Positions 36,514-45,947 of a stretch of DNA of 64,000 nt are shown piece after piece. Under the pieces are notes generated by a model that saw only the letters and a list, made by a program, of their open reading frames with translations, ran no database searches and was not told where the DNA came from. The position numbers were made by a program, and so were the translations under genes. How positions within the stretch are numbered: position 1 is the stretch's first letter; every line of letters starts with the position of its first letter. Source of the DNA: Actinomycetes bacterium (GTDB lineage: Bacteria; Actinomycetota; Thermoleophilia; RBG-16-64-13); NCBI GenBank assembly GCA_024637035.1, contig JAGXFW010000032.1, forward strand, positions 42,110-106,109, read 5' to 3'.

Positions 36514-37389
36514 ATGGCTGCGCACACTAATACCAGAGCTATGAGTCTGTTGGTCGCCATCGCGGCCGCGATGGCGATCCTGGCATTCGCCGTCGGGTGC
36601 CGCGCGGTCCCTGACGACTCCGGCTCCTCGTCTTCGACCGAAGGCTCAGGGTCCAGCGTGACCTCGGACTCCACGGGTGGCGCCACTGGCGACACCGTTC
36701 TGGACGTCGATCTACCGGGGAACTTCGCCCAGTGCCCGGACTGCCACAGCCGGTTCGACGCGTCGGTGGGCCGCGACGGTGTGTTGGTATCGACCTTCGC
36801 CCACGGTTTTCATCTGGATTCCGGGGCTTCCTGTCCTGATTGTCACGTGGTACCCACGCATCGCGAAGACGGCATCGTGAAGCCCACGATGGCCAAGTGT
36901 TTCGCGTGTCACTCGCAGGACGAGGCGGGCGCTCCCCCCGGGGCATGTGACGCATGCCACCCGCCGGATTTTCGGCTGGTACCTGCCTCGCACGCCGACC
37001 CCGACTGGCTTCCTCCATTGGAGCGCCTCGGCACGGTCGAAGCGGTGCACTCGATAGAGGGTCAGGGAGGGCCCGAGGAGTGCTCCGTGTGTCACGACGC
37101 CGACTTCTGCATCGACTGTCACGAGGTCGAGATGCCCCATCCGGCTGATTGGACTGCGGCGCACCCGGAAACGGCTCGAGACGTGGGCGAGGGTGCATGC
37201 GGCAATTGCCACGCGGCTCGCACGCTGTGTAATGAATGCCACCACGCGGGATTCGTGGCCGGCGACGTGCCATGGGCCAAACAGCACCGGAACGTGATAG
37301 CCCAGAACGGGGTTCTCCCATGCCTCCAGTGCCACAGTTCCACCACCTGTGCCCACTGCCACACCACGGGGGAATACAAGGCGTTCTGA
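36514..37389 (+). CDS. Decaheme c-type cytochrome lipoprotein
   Basis: A 291-residue protein with a lipoprotein signal: a hydrophobic stretch then FAVGC, with the lipid Cys at about residue 29. A Ser/Thr/Gly-rich linker follows, then ten CxxCH heme sites in order: CPDCH, CPDCH, CFACH, CDACH, CSVCH, CIDCH, CGNCH, CNECH, CLQCH and CAHCH. Several spare His residues could be distal ligands. CGGAGG precedes the ATG. With ten hemes in about 220 residues it should carry electrons at the outer face of the membrane, as in reductases or extracellular electron transfer. I cannot assign a substrate. No maturation genes are nearby. Confidence 0.92.
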   Translation: MAAHTNTRAMSLLVAIAAAMAILAFAVGCRAVPDDSGSSSSTEGSGSSVTSDSTGGATGDTVLDVDLPGNFAQCPDCHSRFDASVGRDGVLVSTFAHGFHLDSGASCPDCHVVPTHREDGIVKPTMAKCFACHSQDEAGAPPGACDACHPPDFRLVPASHADPDWLPPLERLGTVEAVHSIEGQGGPEECSVCHDADFCIDCHEVEMPHPADWTAAHPETARDVGEGACGNCHAARTLCNECHHAGFVAGDVPWAKQHRNVIAQNGVLPCLQCHSSTTCAHCHTTGEYKAF

Positions 37390-37456
37390 GGGAACCGGTT
37401 CGGCCCGCGTGCCGATCCCGAGGCGGCCGCAACCCGGTCGGAAGGTGAGGAGACCG

Positions 37457-38674
37457 GTGACACGCATCGTCTATTTCGATCCCTGGGCCGGAGCTTCCGG
37501 TGACATGCTCCTCGGCGCGCTCCTCTCGCTCGATTCCGGAGAGGACCTTCTGGGGCGCCTTGACGACGCAGTGAACGCCCTCGGCCTTCCCGGCGTGCGA
37601 GTCGAGGCATGGCGCGACACTTCGAGGGGCGTCGGGTGCGTGCGGGTGAACGTCATCGTGCCTCCGGACGCTCCCACCCACGACCTGACTGGTTTCGAGC
37701 GTGTTCTCGCGGAGGCCGCGACCTTGTCTCCCGTGGTTCGAGACCGCGCTCTGGCTGCCCTCCGCCGGCTGGCGAAGATCGAGGGTGGCATCCACAACGT
37801 GCCCCCGGCAGACGTGCACTTCCACGAACTCGGTGGTGCGGACACCATCGTCGACGTGGTCGGGACCTTCGCGCTCCTCGAAGCCCTCTTGGTTGAAGGT
37901 GCGTACCATGGCCCACTACCCCTTGGGTCAGGCACGGTCGACACCGAGCACGGGAGACTCGGGGTGCCGGCTCCCGCGACGCTCGAACTCCTCACCGGGG
38001 TACCTGTGCTGGCGGGGCCCGAGCGCAGCGAGTTGACCACACCCACGGGCGCTCTGCTGCTCACCGAGGCCGCCGATCCCGTGGCGGGCATCCCGCCGAT
38101 GGTCGTGGAGAGGGCAGGCTTCGGGGGAGGGGCCCGCACCCTCGAACACGGACCGAACGTCCTTCGCGCCCTGCTCGGGGAGGCCGCCCCGGACATGGCG
38201 TCGCATGAGGCCGCGCCGCCTGCCGAGGCACAAGTAGTAGTCGTGCTCGAGGCCAACATCGATGACGGCTCAGCCGAGGTGGCGGGACACCTGCTCGGCC
38301 TGGTCATGGCGGCAGGGGCCCTCGACGCCTGGTGGTCGCCCGTGCTCATGAAGAAGGGCCGGCCGGGGTTGGTCCTCTCCGTGCTATGCCGCCCGGCGGA
38401 CGAGGTGGGTCTCGTCGATCTCGTCTTCCGCGAGTCGACCACGTTCGGCGTACGCCGATCCGAAAGGTTCCGGCATGTTCTCGAAAGGGAGACCGTGCAC
38501 GTACTCGTGGACGGGCAGACGGTGGGGGTGAAGATCGGTCGGCGCGGGGGGCTGCCTGTGACCGTGGCGACTGAGTTCGAAGACGCCGCGCGGGCCGCGG
38601 AGATACTCGATCTCCCCCTCAAGGAGGTCATGGCCCGCGCCGCCGAGGGCGCGCGTCGCCTGCTCGAGCAGTGA
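37457..38674 (+). CDS. larC: Nickel pincer cofactor biosynthesis protein LarC
   Basis: LarC inserts nickel into the pyridinium-dithiocarboxylate ligand to finish the nickel-pincer cofactor of lactate racemase and related enzymes, using CTP. The 405-residue sequence shows YFDPWAGASGDMLLGALL, VHFHELGGADTIVDVVG, the ELTTPTGALLL block and the C-terminal VLEANIDDGSAEVAG domain. The GTG at 37457 follows GGTGAGGAG. larB and larE are absent from the window, as is any lactate racemase homologue. It sits 67 bases after the cytochrome gene and just before the Wood-Ljungdahl operon. Confidence 0.92.
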   Translation: MTRIVYFDPWAGASGDMLLGALLSLDSGEDLLGRLDDAVNALGLPGVRVEAWRDTSRGVGCVRVNVIVPPDAPTHDLTGFERVLAEAATLSPVVRDRALAALRRLAKIEGGIHNVPPADVHFHELGGADTIVDVVGTFALLEALLVEGAYHGPLPLGSGTVDTEHGRLGVPAPATLELLTGVPVLAGPERSELTTPTGALLLTEAADPVAGIPPMVVERAGFGGGARTLEHGPNVLRALLGEAAPDMASHEAAPPAEAQVVVVLEANIDDGSAEVAGHLLGLVMAAGALDAWWSPVLMKKGRPGLVLSVLCRPADEVGLVDLVFRESTTFGVRRSERFRHVLERETVHVLVDGQTVGVKIGRRGGLPVTVATEFEDAARAAEILDLPLKEVMARAAEGARRLLEQ

Positions 38675-38733
38675 CCAGCGGTACAGGGCGACCGCTAAAC
38701 GGCGATATATGCCGCTGCACGGGACAATGGCTA

Positions 38734-38761
38734 TTGATTTAGAGCCAGTCGTTACTATAAT
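38734..38761 (+). promoter_or_regulatory. Sigma-70 promoter of the Wood-Ljungdahl cluster
   Basis: TTGATT (38734-38739) and a consensus TATAAT (38756-38761) are 16 bases apart, 45 bases before fhs, in a locally AT-rich patch that stands out from the GC-rich surroundings. It is the best promoter match in the window and lies before 23 kb of genes on one strand. A 6-bp hairpin (AGCGGT/ACCGCT, 38677-38696) separates it from larC. Confidence 0.78.
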
Positions 38762-38806
38762 GGTCGTTCGGACGGTAGACCCCCCACCAGAGGAGGAACG
38801 GGAGGC

Positions 38807-40468
38807 GTGAAAAGCGATATCCAGATCGCCCAGGAAGCTACGCTCAAGCCGATTGTGGACGTGGCGAAGGACCTCGGTCTCAGCGAAGACGAGATCGACC
38901 TGTACGGGAAGTACAAAGCAAAGATCCACCTCGACGTGCTCGACCGTCTCGCCGACAAGCCCGACGGCAAGCTGATCTTGTGCACCGCGATCACCCCGAC
39001 GCCCGCGGGTGAGGGCAAGACCACCACCAACGTGGGCCTTTCCATGGGTCTTGCGAAGATCGGCAAGAACGTCGTGACTACTCTTCGTGAACCTTCTCTC
39101 GGCCCTTCGTTCGGGATCAAGGGCGGCGCGGCGGGCGGCGGATACGCGCAGGTCGTACCGATGGAAGACATCAACCTTCACTTCACCGGCGACATGCATG
39201 CCATCACCACCGCACACAACCTGTGTGCCGCGATCCTCGACAACCACCTGTTCCAGGGCAACGAGCTCGACATCGACATCGACAACATCAGTTGGCCGCG
39301 TGTGGTCGACCTGAACGATCGTGCTCTGCGCGCCGTCACTGTGGGGCAGCAGGGTGAGGGTGTGGAGCGTACGACCCGCTTCGACATCACCGTCGCGTCC
39401 GAGATCATGGCCGTGCTGTGCCTCGCCACGGACCTCGAAGACCTGAAAGCGCGGCTCGACCGCATCATCGTCGGCTACACGAAAGCCGGCGTGCCGGTGA
39501 CGGCGAAGGACATCAAGGCCTCCGGTTCCATGGCCGTGCTGCTGAGGGACGCTCTCATGCCGAATCTCGTGCAGACCCTGGAGAACACCCCGGCTATTCT
39601 GCACGGCGGCCCGTTCGCCAACATCGCCCACGGCTGCAACTCGGTCCAGGCGACCAAGCTCGGACTCAAGCTGGCCGACTACTGCGTGACCGAGGCCGGC
39701 TTCGCCGCCGACCTGGGCGCTGAGAAGTTCTTCGACATCAAGTGCCGCTACGCGGAACTCACTCCCGACTGTGTCGTGCTCGTGGCCACCATCCGGGCAC
39801 TCAAGATGCACGGCGGCGTGGCCTTCGCCGACCTGAAGTCCGAGAATCTGGGTGCGCTGGAAAAGGGTCTCGACAACCTGCAGAAGCACGTCGAGAACAT
39901 GCAGCTCTATGGTGTCCCCGTGGTCGTGGCCATCAACCGCTTCCCCGACGACACCGACGCCGAGGTCGCGCTTCTCGATGAGAAGGTCAAGGCCATGGGT
40001 TCCAAGGTCGTACTATCCGACGTGTGGGCCGAGGGTGGCACCGGCGGCATGGCACTGGCCAAGGAAGTCGTTCGCATATGCGACGAAGAGACCCCGGACT
40101 TCAAGTTCCTGTATGAACTCGACGAGACTATCCAAGAGAAGATCGAGGCCATCGCCACCAAGGTCTACGGCGCCGACGGCGTAGACTACGCCCCCGAGGC
40201 TGAAGAAGCCATCGAGCGCTACACCAAGAACGGCTACGCGGGCCTGCCGATCTGCATGGCGAAGACCCAGTCTTCCCTGTCGGACGACAAGACCAAGATC
40301 GGCCGTCCCACGGGCTGGAGGCTCACCGTTCGCGAGGTCCGTTTGTCGGCTGGTGCAGGCTTTATTGTGCCTGTATGTGGTAAGATGATGACCATGCCCG
40401 GTCTCCCCAAGAGGCCTGCGGCTGAGGATATCGACTTGGTCGACGGCAAGATCGTCGGCCTCTTCTAG
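38807..40468 (+). CDS. fhs: Formate--tetrahydrofolate ligase
   Basis: Activates formate with ATP to 10-formyl-THF, the second step of the methyl branch. The 553-residue protein has P-loop [30 protein letters not shown], the [19 protein letters not shown] region, and the C-terminal glycine-rich [17 protein letters not shown] start behind GGAGGAACGGGAGGC. It is the first gene of the Wood-Ljungdahl cluster, 133 bases after larC. Confidence 0.97.
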   Translation: MKSDIQIAQEATLKPIVDVAKDLGLSEDEIDLYGKYKAKIHLDVLDRLADKPDGKLILCTAITPTPAGEGKTTTNVGLSMGLAKIGKNVVTTLREPSLGPSFGIKGGAAGGGYAQVVPMEDINLHFTGDMHAITTAHNLCAAILDNHLFQGNELDIDIDNISWPRVVDLNDRALRAVTVGQQGEGVERTTRFDITVASEIMAVLCLATDLEDLKARLDRIIVGYTKAGVPVTAKDIKASGSMAVLLRDALMPNLVQTLENTPAILHGGPFANIAHGCNSVQATKLGLKLADYCVTEAGFAADLGAEKFFDIKCRYAELTPDCVVLVATIRALKMHGGVAFADLKSENLGALEKGLDNLQKHVENMQLYGVPVVVAINRFPDDTDAEVALLDEKVKAMGSKVVLSDVWAEGGTGGMALAKEVVRICDEETPDFKFLYELDETIQEKIEAIATKVYGADGVDYAPEAEEAIERYTKNGYAGLPICMAKTQSSLSDDKTKIGRPTGWRLTVREVRLSAGAGFIVPVCGKMMTMPGLPKRPAAEDIDLVDGKIVGLF

Positions 40469-40507
40469 GAGTCGCCTCATTCCTCACACGAACCTCACGG
40501 TCGACGC

Positions 40508-42466
40508 ATGACTGAGCGGTACACGCTCACCTTCCAACCTGGTGGCGTGGTTGTGGCCGATGCGCCGCGCGGAGAGACCATCCTCCGCGCGGCCATGCTG
40601 GCCGATCTGCACATCAATGCGTCGTGCGGAGGTTCCGGGTCATGCGGCAAGTGCCGCGTGAAGATCGTGTCCGGTGAGGTGGAGAGCGAGCGCTCGGCGA
40701 AGCTGTCCGACGACGAATGGTCCGAGGGCTACCGCCTGGCGTGCCGGTCGCACATCATGTCCGATCTCGAGGTCTTCGTGCCGGAGACATCGAGGATGGG
40801 CAACGCGGCCGTTCTCGAACGCGAGAGTCGCGGCGACCGCAAGGGCCGTCTCCTCACTCCGGCAGAGCTCCAGTCGCTCGTCACAGGTTGGTCGCTGGAC
40901 CCGGTGGTGAAGAAGCTGTGCGTTCAGATGATCCCCCCGAGCGAGAACGACAACCTCAACGATCTTGCCCGCTTCAAGAAGGCCCTCAAGGACGAGTTCG
41001 GCTTGAGCAACGTCTCGATCGACTCGATCTGGATCAGGAACATGCCGCACGTCCTGCGCGAACAGGATTGGCTTGTCACCGCGACCGTGGTCGATACGAC
41101 CTACGGGTCTAAGGTCATCGAGCTCGAATCAGGGTCCCACTGTGGCGAAGACTACTCGGTGGTGATGGATATCGGTACGACCACGGTGTGGGGTCAACTG
41201 CTCGATCTCGGCGAGGGCGTCACCGTGGCGCAGGCTTCGCGCTACAACAAGCAGATCAGTTACGGGGACGATGTCATCAGCCGCATCGTCTTCTCTCAGA
41301 AGCCGAACGGCCGCGAGACTCTGCAGCAGGCGATCGTCGACACGATCAACGAGATCGTAGACGAACTTGTGACGGAGAGCGGCATCGAGCGTGAACGCAT
41401 CAGCCACATGGTGGCGGCGGGCAACACGACCATGACGTGTTTGATGCTGGGCATCGACCCCAAGTACCTGAGGATGGCGCCGTACGTACCCCCGGCTGAC
41501 TTCATCCCGCCGGTGCGCGCAGTCAACCTTGGCGACGGTATCAAGGTCGGCCGACACGTGCACCTGCACACCTTCCCGAGCGTGGCGAGCTACGTGGGAG
41601 GCGACATCGTGTCGGGCATACTTGGATCGGGCATCTTCGACACCGAACAGATCACGCTATACATCGACATCGGCACGAACGGCGAAGTGGTCATCGGCAA
41701 CAAGGAGTGGCTTATCGCCACGTCGTGCTCCGCCGGCCCGGCCTTCGAGGGCGGCGGCATCAAGCACGGCATGCGCGCCACCGACGGCGCCGTCGAGACC
41801 GTGCGTATCGACCCCGTCACGTACGAACCCACCCTGCTCACGATCAGCGACGCGAAGCCCATCGGCATCTGCGGCTCGGGCATCATCGACGCGGTAGCGG
41901 AGTTGCTCAAGGCCGGGGTCGTCTCCCAGAATGGCAAGTTCGATGTTGGGCTGCCCTCCGACCGGGTGCGCACCGCCGACGGGTCCAACGAGTACGTACT
42001 GGTGGAGGCTCGCTACTCCGGCACGGGCGAGGACATCGTGATCACGGAGACCGATATCGACAATCTGGTGCGTGCCAAGGCCGCCATCTTCGCGGGGATC
42101 ATGACTCTGCTCGAAAGCGTCGCGCTCGACTGGACGGACCTTGAGCAGATCTACGTAGCCGGCGGCTTCGGCAAGTACCTTCGGATCGACCAGGCCCAGG
42201 CCATCGGCGTCTTCCCCGAAGTCGATCTGGATATCTTCACGTTCGTGGGCAACGGGTCGCTCCTCGGAGCACGGTTGGTCTCGTTCTCCAAGGACATGTT
42301 GAAGGCTGCCGAGCAGGTGGCCCGCACCATGACGAACATCGACATGTCGGACAACCCGATGTTCATGGATCGCTACGTAGCAGCGATGTTCTTGCCGCAC
42401 ACCGACATGAAGTACTTCCCTAGGATGGAAGCGACCCTCGCCGAGCGCGCCGCCGGGGGCAGATAG
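40508..42466 (+). CDS. acsV: Corrinoid activation/regeneration protein AcsV (ASKHA domain, [2Fe-2S])
   Basis: A 652-residue reductive activator of corrinoid proteins. The N-terminal domain carries [2Fe-2S] ferredoxin ligands in CGGSGSCGKCRVKI and LACRSH. The C-terminal part is the ASKHA ATPase fold (VVMDIGTTTVWGQLLDL, VAAGNTTMTCLMLGID, IDIGTNGEVVIGN, ICGSGIIDAVAEL). In acetogens it uses ATP to return Co(II) of AcsCD to active Co(I). It lies next to fhs and is directly abutted by cooC with no gap. A good match to the orf7/acsV product of Moorella-type clusters. Confidence 0.92.
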   Translation: MTERYTLTFQPGGVVVADAPRGETILRAAMLADLHINASCGGSGSCGKCRVKIVSGEVESERSAKLSDDEWSEGYRLACRSHIMSDLEVFVPETSRMGNAAVLERESRGDRKGRLLTPAELQSLVTGWSLDPVVKKLCVQMIPPSENDNLNDLARFKKALKDEFGLSNVSIDSIWIRNMPHVLREQDWLVTATVVDTTYGSKVIELESGSHCGEDYSVVMDIGTTTVWGQLLDLGEGVTVAQASRYNKQISYGDDVISRIVFSQKPNGRETLQQAIVDTINEIVDELVTESGIERERISHMVAAGNTTMTCLMLGIDPKYLRMAPYVPPADFIPPVRAVNLGDGIKVGRHVHLHTFPSVASYVGGDIVSGILGSGIFDTEQITLYIDIGTNGEVVIGNKEWLIATSCSAGPAFEGGGIKHGMRATDGAVETVRIDPVTYEPTLLTISDAKPIGICGSGIIDAVAELLKAGVVSQNGKFDVGLPSDRVRTADGSNEYVLVEARYSGTGEDIVITETDIDNLVRAKAAIFAGIMTLLESVALDWTDLEQIYVAGGFGKYLRIDQAQAIGVFPEVDLDIFTFVGNGSLLGARLVSFSKDMLKAAEQVARTMTNIDMSDNPMFMDRYVAAMFLPHTDMKYFPRMEATLAERAAGGR

Positions 42467-43225
42467 GTGGCGGCGACGAAGACAGTGGCTGTCGCCGGCA
42501 AGGGCGGCACAGGCAAGAGCACCCTGGCGGCCCTGCTGATCCGTGAACTCGTGCGGAGTGGCCAAGCCCCGATCTTGGCGGTAGACGCCGATCCGAACGC
42601 GAACCTGGGAGAACTCCTTGGAACGCGGGCCGCCGTGACCGTGGGTGGGTTGCGTGAAGCGGCGTTCATGGGGGTCCGCGAGATCCCTACCGGCTGGGAC
42701 AAGCAGAGCTGGATCGAATACAAGATGCACGAGGCGATCGAAGAGGCGGCGGGGTACGACTTGCTGGTCATGGGGCGGCCCGAGGGCCCGGGCTGCTACT
42801 GCTACGCCAACAACCTGCTGCGCGAGTACATCAAGACCTTGGCGAGTGAGTATGCCTGGGTCGTGATGGACAACGAGGGGGGCCTCGAACATCTGAGTCG
42901 CCACACCACCCGCGACGTGGATGTCATGTTCATAGTCACGGACCCCTCGGTACGTGGCATGCGGACCGTCGAGCGCATCTCGGAACTCGTGGACGAGATG
43001 GGTCTGGTCGTGGCTCAGCGCTACGTCGTAGTGAGCCGGGTGCCCGAGGGCATAGCCGTGGACGGGCTGATGGAACACACCACGGTGCCGCTGGGCGGTA
43101 TCGTGCCACAAGACGATGCGCTGTTCGCGAACGACCTGGCGGGCAAGGACGTGTTCGGTCTTCCCGAGGACGCGATCAGCCTGGCAGCTGTACGCGGCCT
43201 GGTCGAGCGCTATCTGGAGATCTGA
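42467..43225 (+). CDS. cooC: CODH/ACS nickel-insertion ATPase CooC
   Basis: A 252-residue MinD-type P-loop ATPase with AVAGKGGTGKSTLAAL at the start, VDADPNANLGELLG for switch I, and VMDNEGGLEHLSR near the Walker B equivalent. The conserved GPGCYCYANNLLR holds the C-x-C pair that binds nickel between two subunits in CooC. It inserts nickel into CO dehydrogenase or acetyl-CoA synthase. The start is GTG directly after the acsV stop. The closely related AcsF name is an alternative. Confidence 0.93.
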   Translation: MAATKTVAVAGKGGTGKSTLAALLIRELVRSGQAPILAVDADPNANLGELLGTRAAVTVGGLREAAFMGVREIPTGWDKQSWIEYKMHEAIEEAAGYDLLVMGRPEGPGCYCYANNLLREYIKTLASEYAWVVMDNEGGLEHLSRHTTRDVDVMFIVTDPSVRGMRTVERISELVDEMGLVVAQRYVVVSRVPEGIAVDGLMEHTTVPLGGIVPQDDALFANDLAGKDVFGLPEDAISLAAVRGLVERYLEI

Positions 43226-43291
43226 AGGGTCGTCTGACCACGGCCCGCTTGTACGGTTCTTGAGTCCATGAAGGAGAAGGGAGTACGGCAG

Positions 43292-43927
43292 ATGGGAGAC
43301 GGATACATCGCTGGGAGCATCGAGGCATTCCTCGACAAGCTGGCCACGGCGAGCCCGGAACCGGGCGGTGGCAGCGTGGCGGCGCTCGCCGGTGCTCTCG
43401 GAGCGGGTCTGGTGAGCATGGTCGCCAGCCTGACTGTGGGCAAGGCGAAGTACGCCGACGTGCAGGACGACATCGCTGCCCTTCTGGCGCGCTCTGAGAT
43501 GATCAGGGCCGAGCTGCAGAAGTTGGTGCAGAGGGACACCGAGGTCTACGGCGCGGTCTCCGAGGCCATGAAGCTCCCCCGCGATACCGACGAGCAGAAG
43601 GAAGTACGCGACCGCCTCATGCAGGCGGCCCTCGTCGAGGCGGCCAAGGTGCCTCTCGCGATATCCGAACAGGCATTGGCGGTTGCGCAACTCAGCCTGA
43701 CCGCGGCCGAGATCGGCAACGTGAACGCGGTGAGCGACGCTGGTGTGGCGGTACTCCTGGCCGATACGGCCGCGCAGAGCGGCGCGCTGAACGTGAAGAT
43801 CAACATCGGCTGGATCCAAGACCAGGATTTCAACACGACCGCTTGGAACCGAGTGCAGGAGATTCTCACCGAGACGACGTTTCTTCGGCACACCGTGATG
43901 GACCTGACCTACGAGAAACTCGGCTAG
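43292..43927 (+). CDS. fchA: Methenyltetrahydrofolate cyclohydrolase FchA
   Basis: A formiminotransferase-cyclodeaminase-type all-helical protein that interconverts 10-formyl-THF and 5,10-methenyl-THF. It shows the family signature SPEPGGGSVAALAGALGAGLVSMV and helix pairs ending SDAGVAVLLADTAAQSGALNVKIN. I chose the ATG at 43292 behind GAAGGGAG, giving 211 residues; an in-frame ATG at 43268 adds eight. Its presence means the cyclohydrolase step need not be done by FolD, whose own cyclohydrolase residues appear lost here. Confidence 0.94.
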   Translation: MGDGYIAGSIEAFLDKLATASPEPGGGSVAALAGALGAGLVSMVASLTVGKAKYADVQDDIAALLARSEMIRAELQKLVQRDTEVYGAVSEAMKLPRDTDEQKEVRDRLMQAALVEAAKVPLAISEQALAVAQLSLTAAEIGNVNAVSDAGVAVLLADTAAQSGALNVKINIGWIQDQDFNTTAWNRVQEILTETTFLRHTVMDLTYEKLG

Positions 43928-43974
43928 TCGCGCTCGAGCGACATCCGGCCACGACCAACGGAGAAGGAGACGGG

Positions 43975-44940
43975 ATGGCAGCGAAGATCATCGATGGGAA
44001 GGCCATAGCGGCCGAGATCAGAGAAGAACTGGGGCGTGAGCTCGCTGAGCTGAAGGCGCAGGGCGTCGAGCCCGGCATCGCCACGCTCCTCGTGGGCGAC
44101 GACTTCGGCGCCAAGATGTACCGAGGCGCCGTCGAGAAGTTCTGCGCCGAGATGGGCTTCGGGTATCGTGAGGAGACTCACTCTTCCGATCTTACGGAAG
44201 CGGACGTCATCAAGATCGTGGAGTCGCTGAACGCCGATCCCAAGGTCTCGGGCATCCTTCCCCTGCGCCCGTTCCCCCCGCACATATCCGACTCCGCGGT
44301 GATCAATTCGATCAGCGTCGACAAGGACATCGACTGCTTCCACCCATACAACATGGGCAAACTCGCTCTGGGCGAGCCCACGTTCCCGCCGGCCACCCCC
44401 TCGGCCTGCATCGAGCTGATGGAGCGCTACTTGACGGGTGAGGGCATCGACGTCAAGGACGGCTTCGAGGGCGCTGAGATATGCGTGGTCGGTCACTCGA
44501 ACATCGTAGGGAAGCCGGTCAGCTTCCTTGCCCTGAATCGCAACGCGACTGTGACCACCAGTCACGTGTTCACCTCCATGAAAGGCAACCTCGAGAAGCA
44601 TACGAAGACCGCTGACTACGTCATCGTGGCCGCCGGCTTCCCCAACCTGATCAATGGTGCTCAGGTGAAGGAAGGCGCCGTGGTGATCGACGTAGGCATC
44701 AACAGGGTCATCGTGTGCCCCGAGTGCAGCACGTACAACCGTTCGAAGAAGGACCCCTGCAAGAACTGCGGCACGGACCTGGCTGAGGCCGAGACCAAGA
44801 CCGTGGGCGATGTGAACTTCGACGAAGTGGCCGAGAAGGCGAAGGCCATCACTCCCGTACCCGGGGGAGTAGGATCGGTCACCAATATGATGCTTGCCAA
44901 GAACACCCTGCGTGCCGCCAGATTGTTGGCCGGCAACTGA
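43975..44940 (+). CDS. folD: Methylenetetrahydrofolate dehydrogenase FolD with four-Cys insertion
   Basis: Oxidoreduction of methenyl-THF and methylene-THF in the methyl branch. The fold is clearly FolD: FHPYNMGKLALGEPTFPPATP, VVGHSNIVGKPVSFLAL and PVPGGVGSVTNMMLAKNTL. Two features are odd. In the usual YxxxK motif Tyr49 is kept but the Lys position is Val53, and the usual VQLPLP reads PLRPFP, so the Lys and Gln needed for cyclohydrolase activity seem missing. Also an insertion at residues about 246-270 contains CPEC and CKNC, a zinc-ribbon-like pair, where ordinary FolD goes straight from DVGINR to VGDVDF. At 321 residues it is about 30 longer than usual. GAGAAGGAGA precedes the ATG. Confidence 0.92.
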   Translation: MAAKIIDGKAIAAEIREELGRELAELKAQGVEPGIATLLVGDDFGAKMYRGAVEKFCAEMGFGYREETHSSDLTEADVIKIVESLNADPKVSGILPLRPFPPHISDSAVINSISVDKDIDCFHPYNMGKLALGEPTFPPATPSACIELMERYLTGEGIDVKDGFEGAEICVVGHSNIVGKPVSFLALNRNATVTTSHVFTSMKGNLEKHTKTADYVIVAAGFPNLINGAQVKEGAVVIDVGINRVIVCPECSTYNRSKKDPCKNCGTDLAEAETKTVGDVNFDEVAEKAKAITPVPGGVGSVTNMMLAKNTLRAARLLAGN

Positions 44941-44983
44941 TCTCCCGCGGCGAAGGCAGCGGGACCGTTCGAAGAAAGGAGTG

Positions 44984-45928
44984 ATGGAGTTGACTTTTCA
45001 GGCTCCTGTCGAAACCTACAAGGGTGCGATCCGTCAGATCGACGTGGGCGGCGTGGCCGTCGGAGGGGAATCGGCATTCCCATTCCACTCGTTCGATGGC
45101 GAGATGCCCAACGACCCGAAGATAGCCTTCGAGGTTTGGGACATCGCCCCTGATGACTGGTCGGTAACCCTGAACGGCGTCTACGGCGACACGTTCGGCG
45201 ATTCGGTCGCCTGGGCGAAGAAGGTCGTGGACGAATTCGGTGCGGATATGATCTACCTGCGCCTGCGTGGCACCGATCCTAACGGCGCGGCCCGCTCAGC
45301 GGCCGATGCCGCCGCGACTGCCAAAGCTGTCGTCGCCGCAGTCGACGTGCCCGTGATCGTGATCGGGTCCGGAGACGTGGAGCGCGACCCCGAAGTGCTC
45401 AAGGTGGTCGCCGAGACACTGGGCGGCACCAAGGTGGTCATCGGCAACGCCGAGGAAGATACCTACCGCTCGGTGGGCGCGGCCGCGATGGGCTATCAGC
45501 ACAGCGTCGTGGCCTTCAGCCCGATGGATGTGAACCTCGCGAAACAGCTCAACGTGCTTCTCTCGCAACTCGGCCTCGACGAGGGCTCGATCCTCATGGA
45601 CCCCACGACGGGGGCCCTGGGATACGGTCTCGAATACGCTTACACGGTGTTCGAGCGTGATCGTCTGGCGGCATTCTCGCAGAACGACGCGAAGATGCAG
45701 ATGCCGATCATCGCCACAGTCGGCCAGGAAGCGTGGAAGGCAAAAGAAACCAAGGTGAGTGAAGACGAACTTCCGGGAACGGGCGACCTGGTCACCCGCG
45801 GTCTGATGTGGGAATCGCTCACCGCCATCGCTCTCTTGGTGGCCGGCGCGAACATCGTCGTCCTGCGCCACCCGGAGTCAGCCGCTTTGATCCGGAAGGC
45901 GATTTCAAGCCTCAAAGGCGAAGCGTAG
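44984..45928 (+). CDS. acsD: Corrinoid/iron-sulfur protein small subunit
   Basis: The small TIM-barrel subunit of the corrinoid protein that carries the methyl group from AcsE to acetyl-CoA synthase. Recognised by FQAPVETYKGAIRQIDVGG at the start, GGESAFPFHSFDGEMPN, LRLRGTDPNGAARS, and the end region GTGDLVTRGLMWESLTA. I chose the ATG at 44984 behind GAAAGGAG; GTG at 44981 and TTG at 44990 are adjacent options. The length of 314 residues is normal. It partners AcsC, which is separated from it here by cooS and acsB. Confidence 0.94.
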   Translation: MELTFQAPVETYKGAIRQIDVGGVAVGGESAFPFHSFDGEMPNDPKIAFEVWDIAPDDWSVTLNGVYGDTFGDSVAWAKKVVDEFGADMIYLRLRGTDPNGAARSAADAAATAKAVVAAVDVPVIVIGSGDVERDPEVLKVVAETLGGTKVVIGNAEEDTYRSVGAAAMGYQHSVVAFSPMDVNLAKQLNVLLSQLGLDEGSILMDPTTGALGYGLEYAYTVFERDRLAAFSQNDAKMQMPIIATVGQEAWKAKETKVSEDELPGTGDLVTRGLMWESLTAIALLVAGANIVVLRHPESAALIRKAISSLKGEA

Positions 45929-45947
45929 AAAGGAGTCACCGACGATC

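Noticed and set aside
41657..43891. A 744-residue open frame on the minus strand
   Set aside because: It is antisense to acsV, cooC and fchA, has no family-like sequence, and is the kind of long shadow frame produced by GC-rich codon use.
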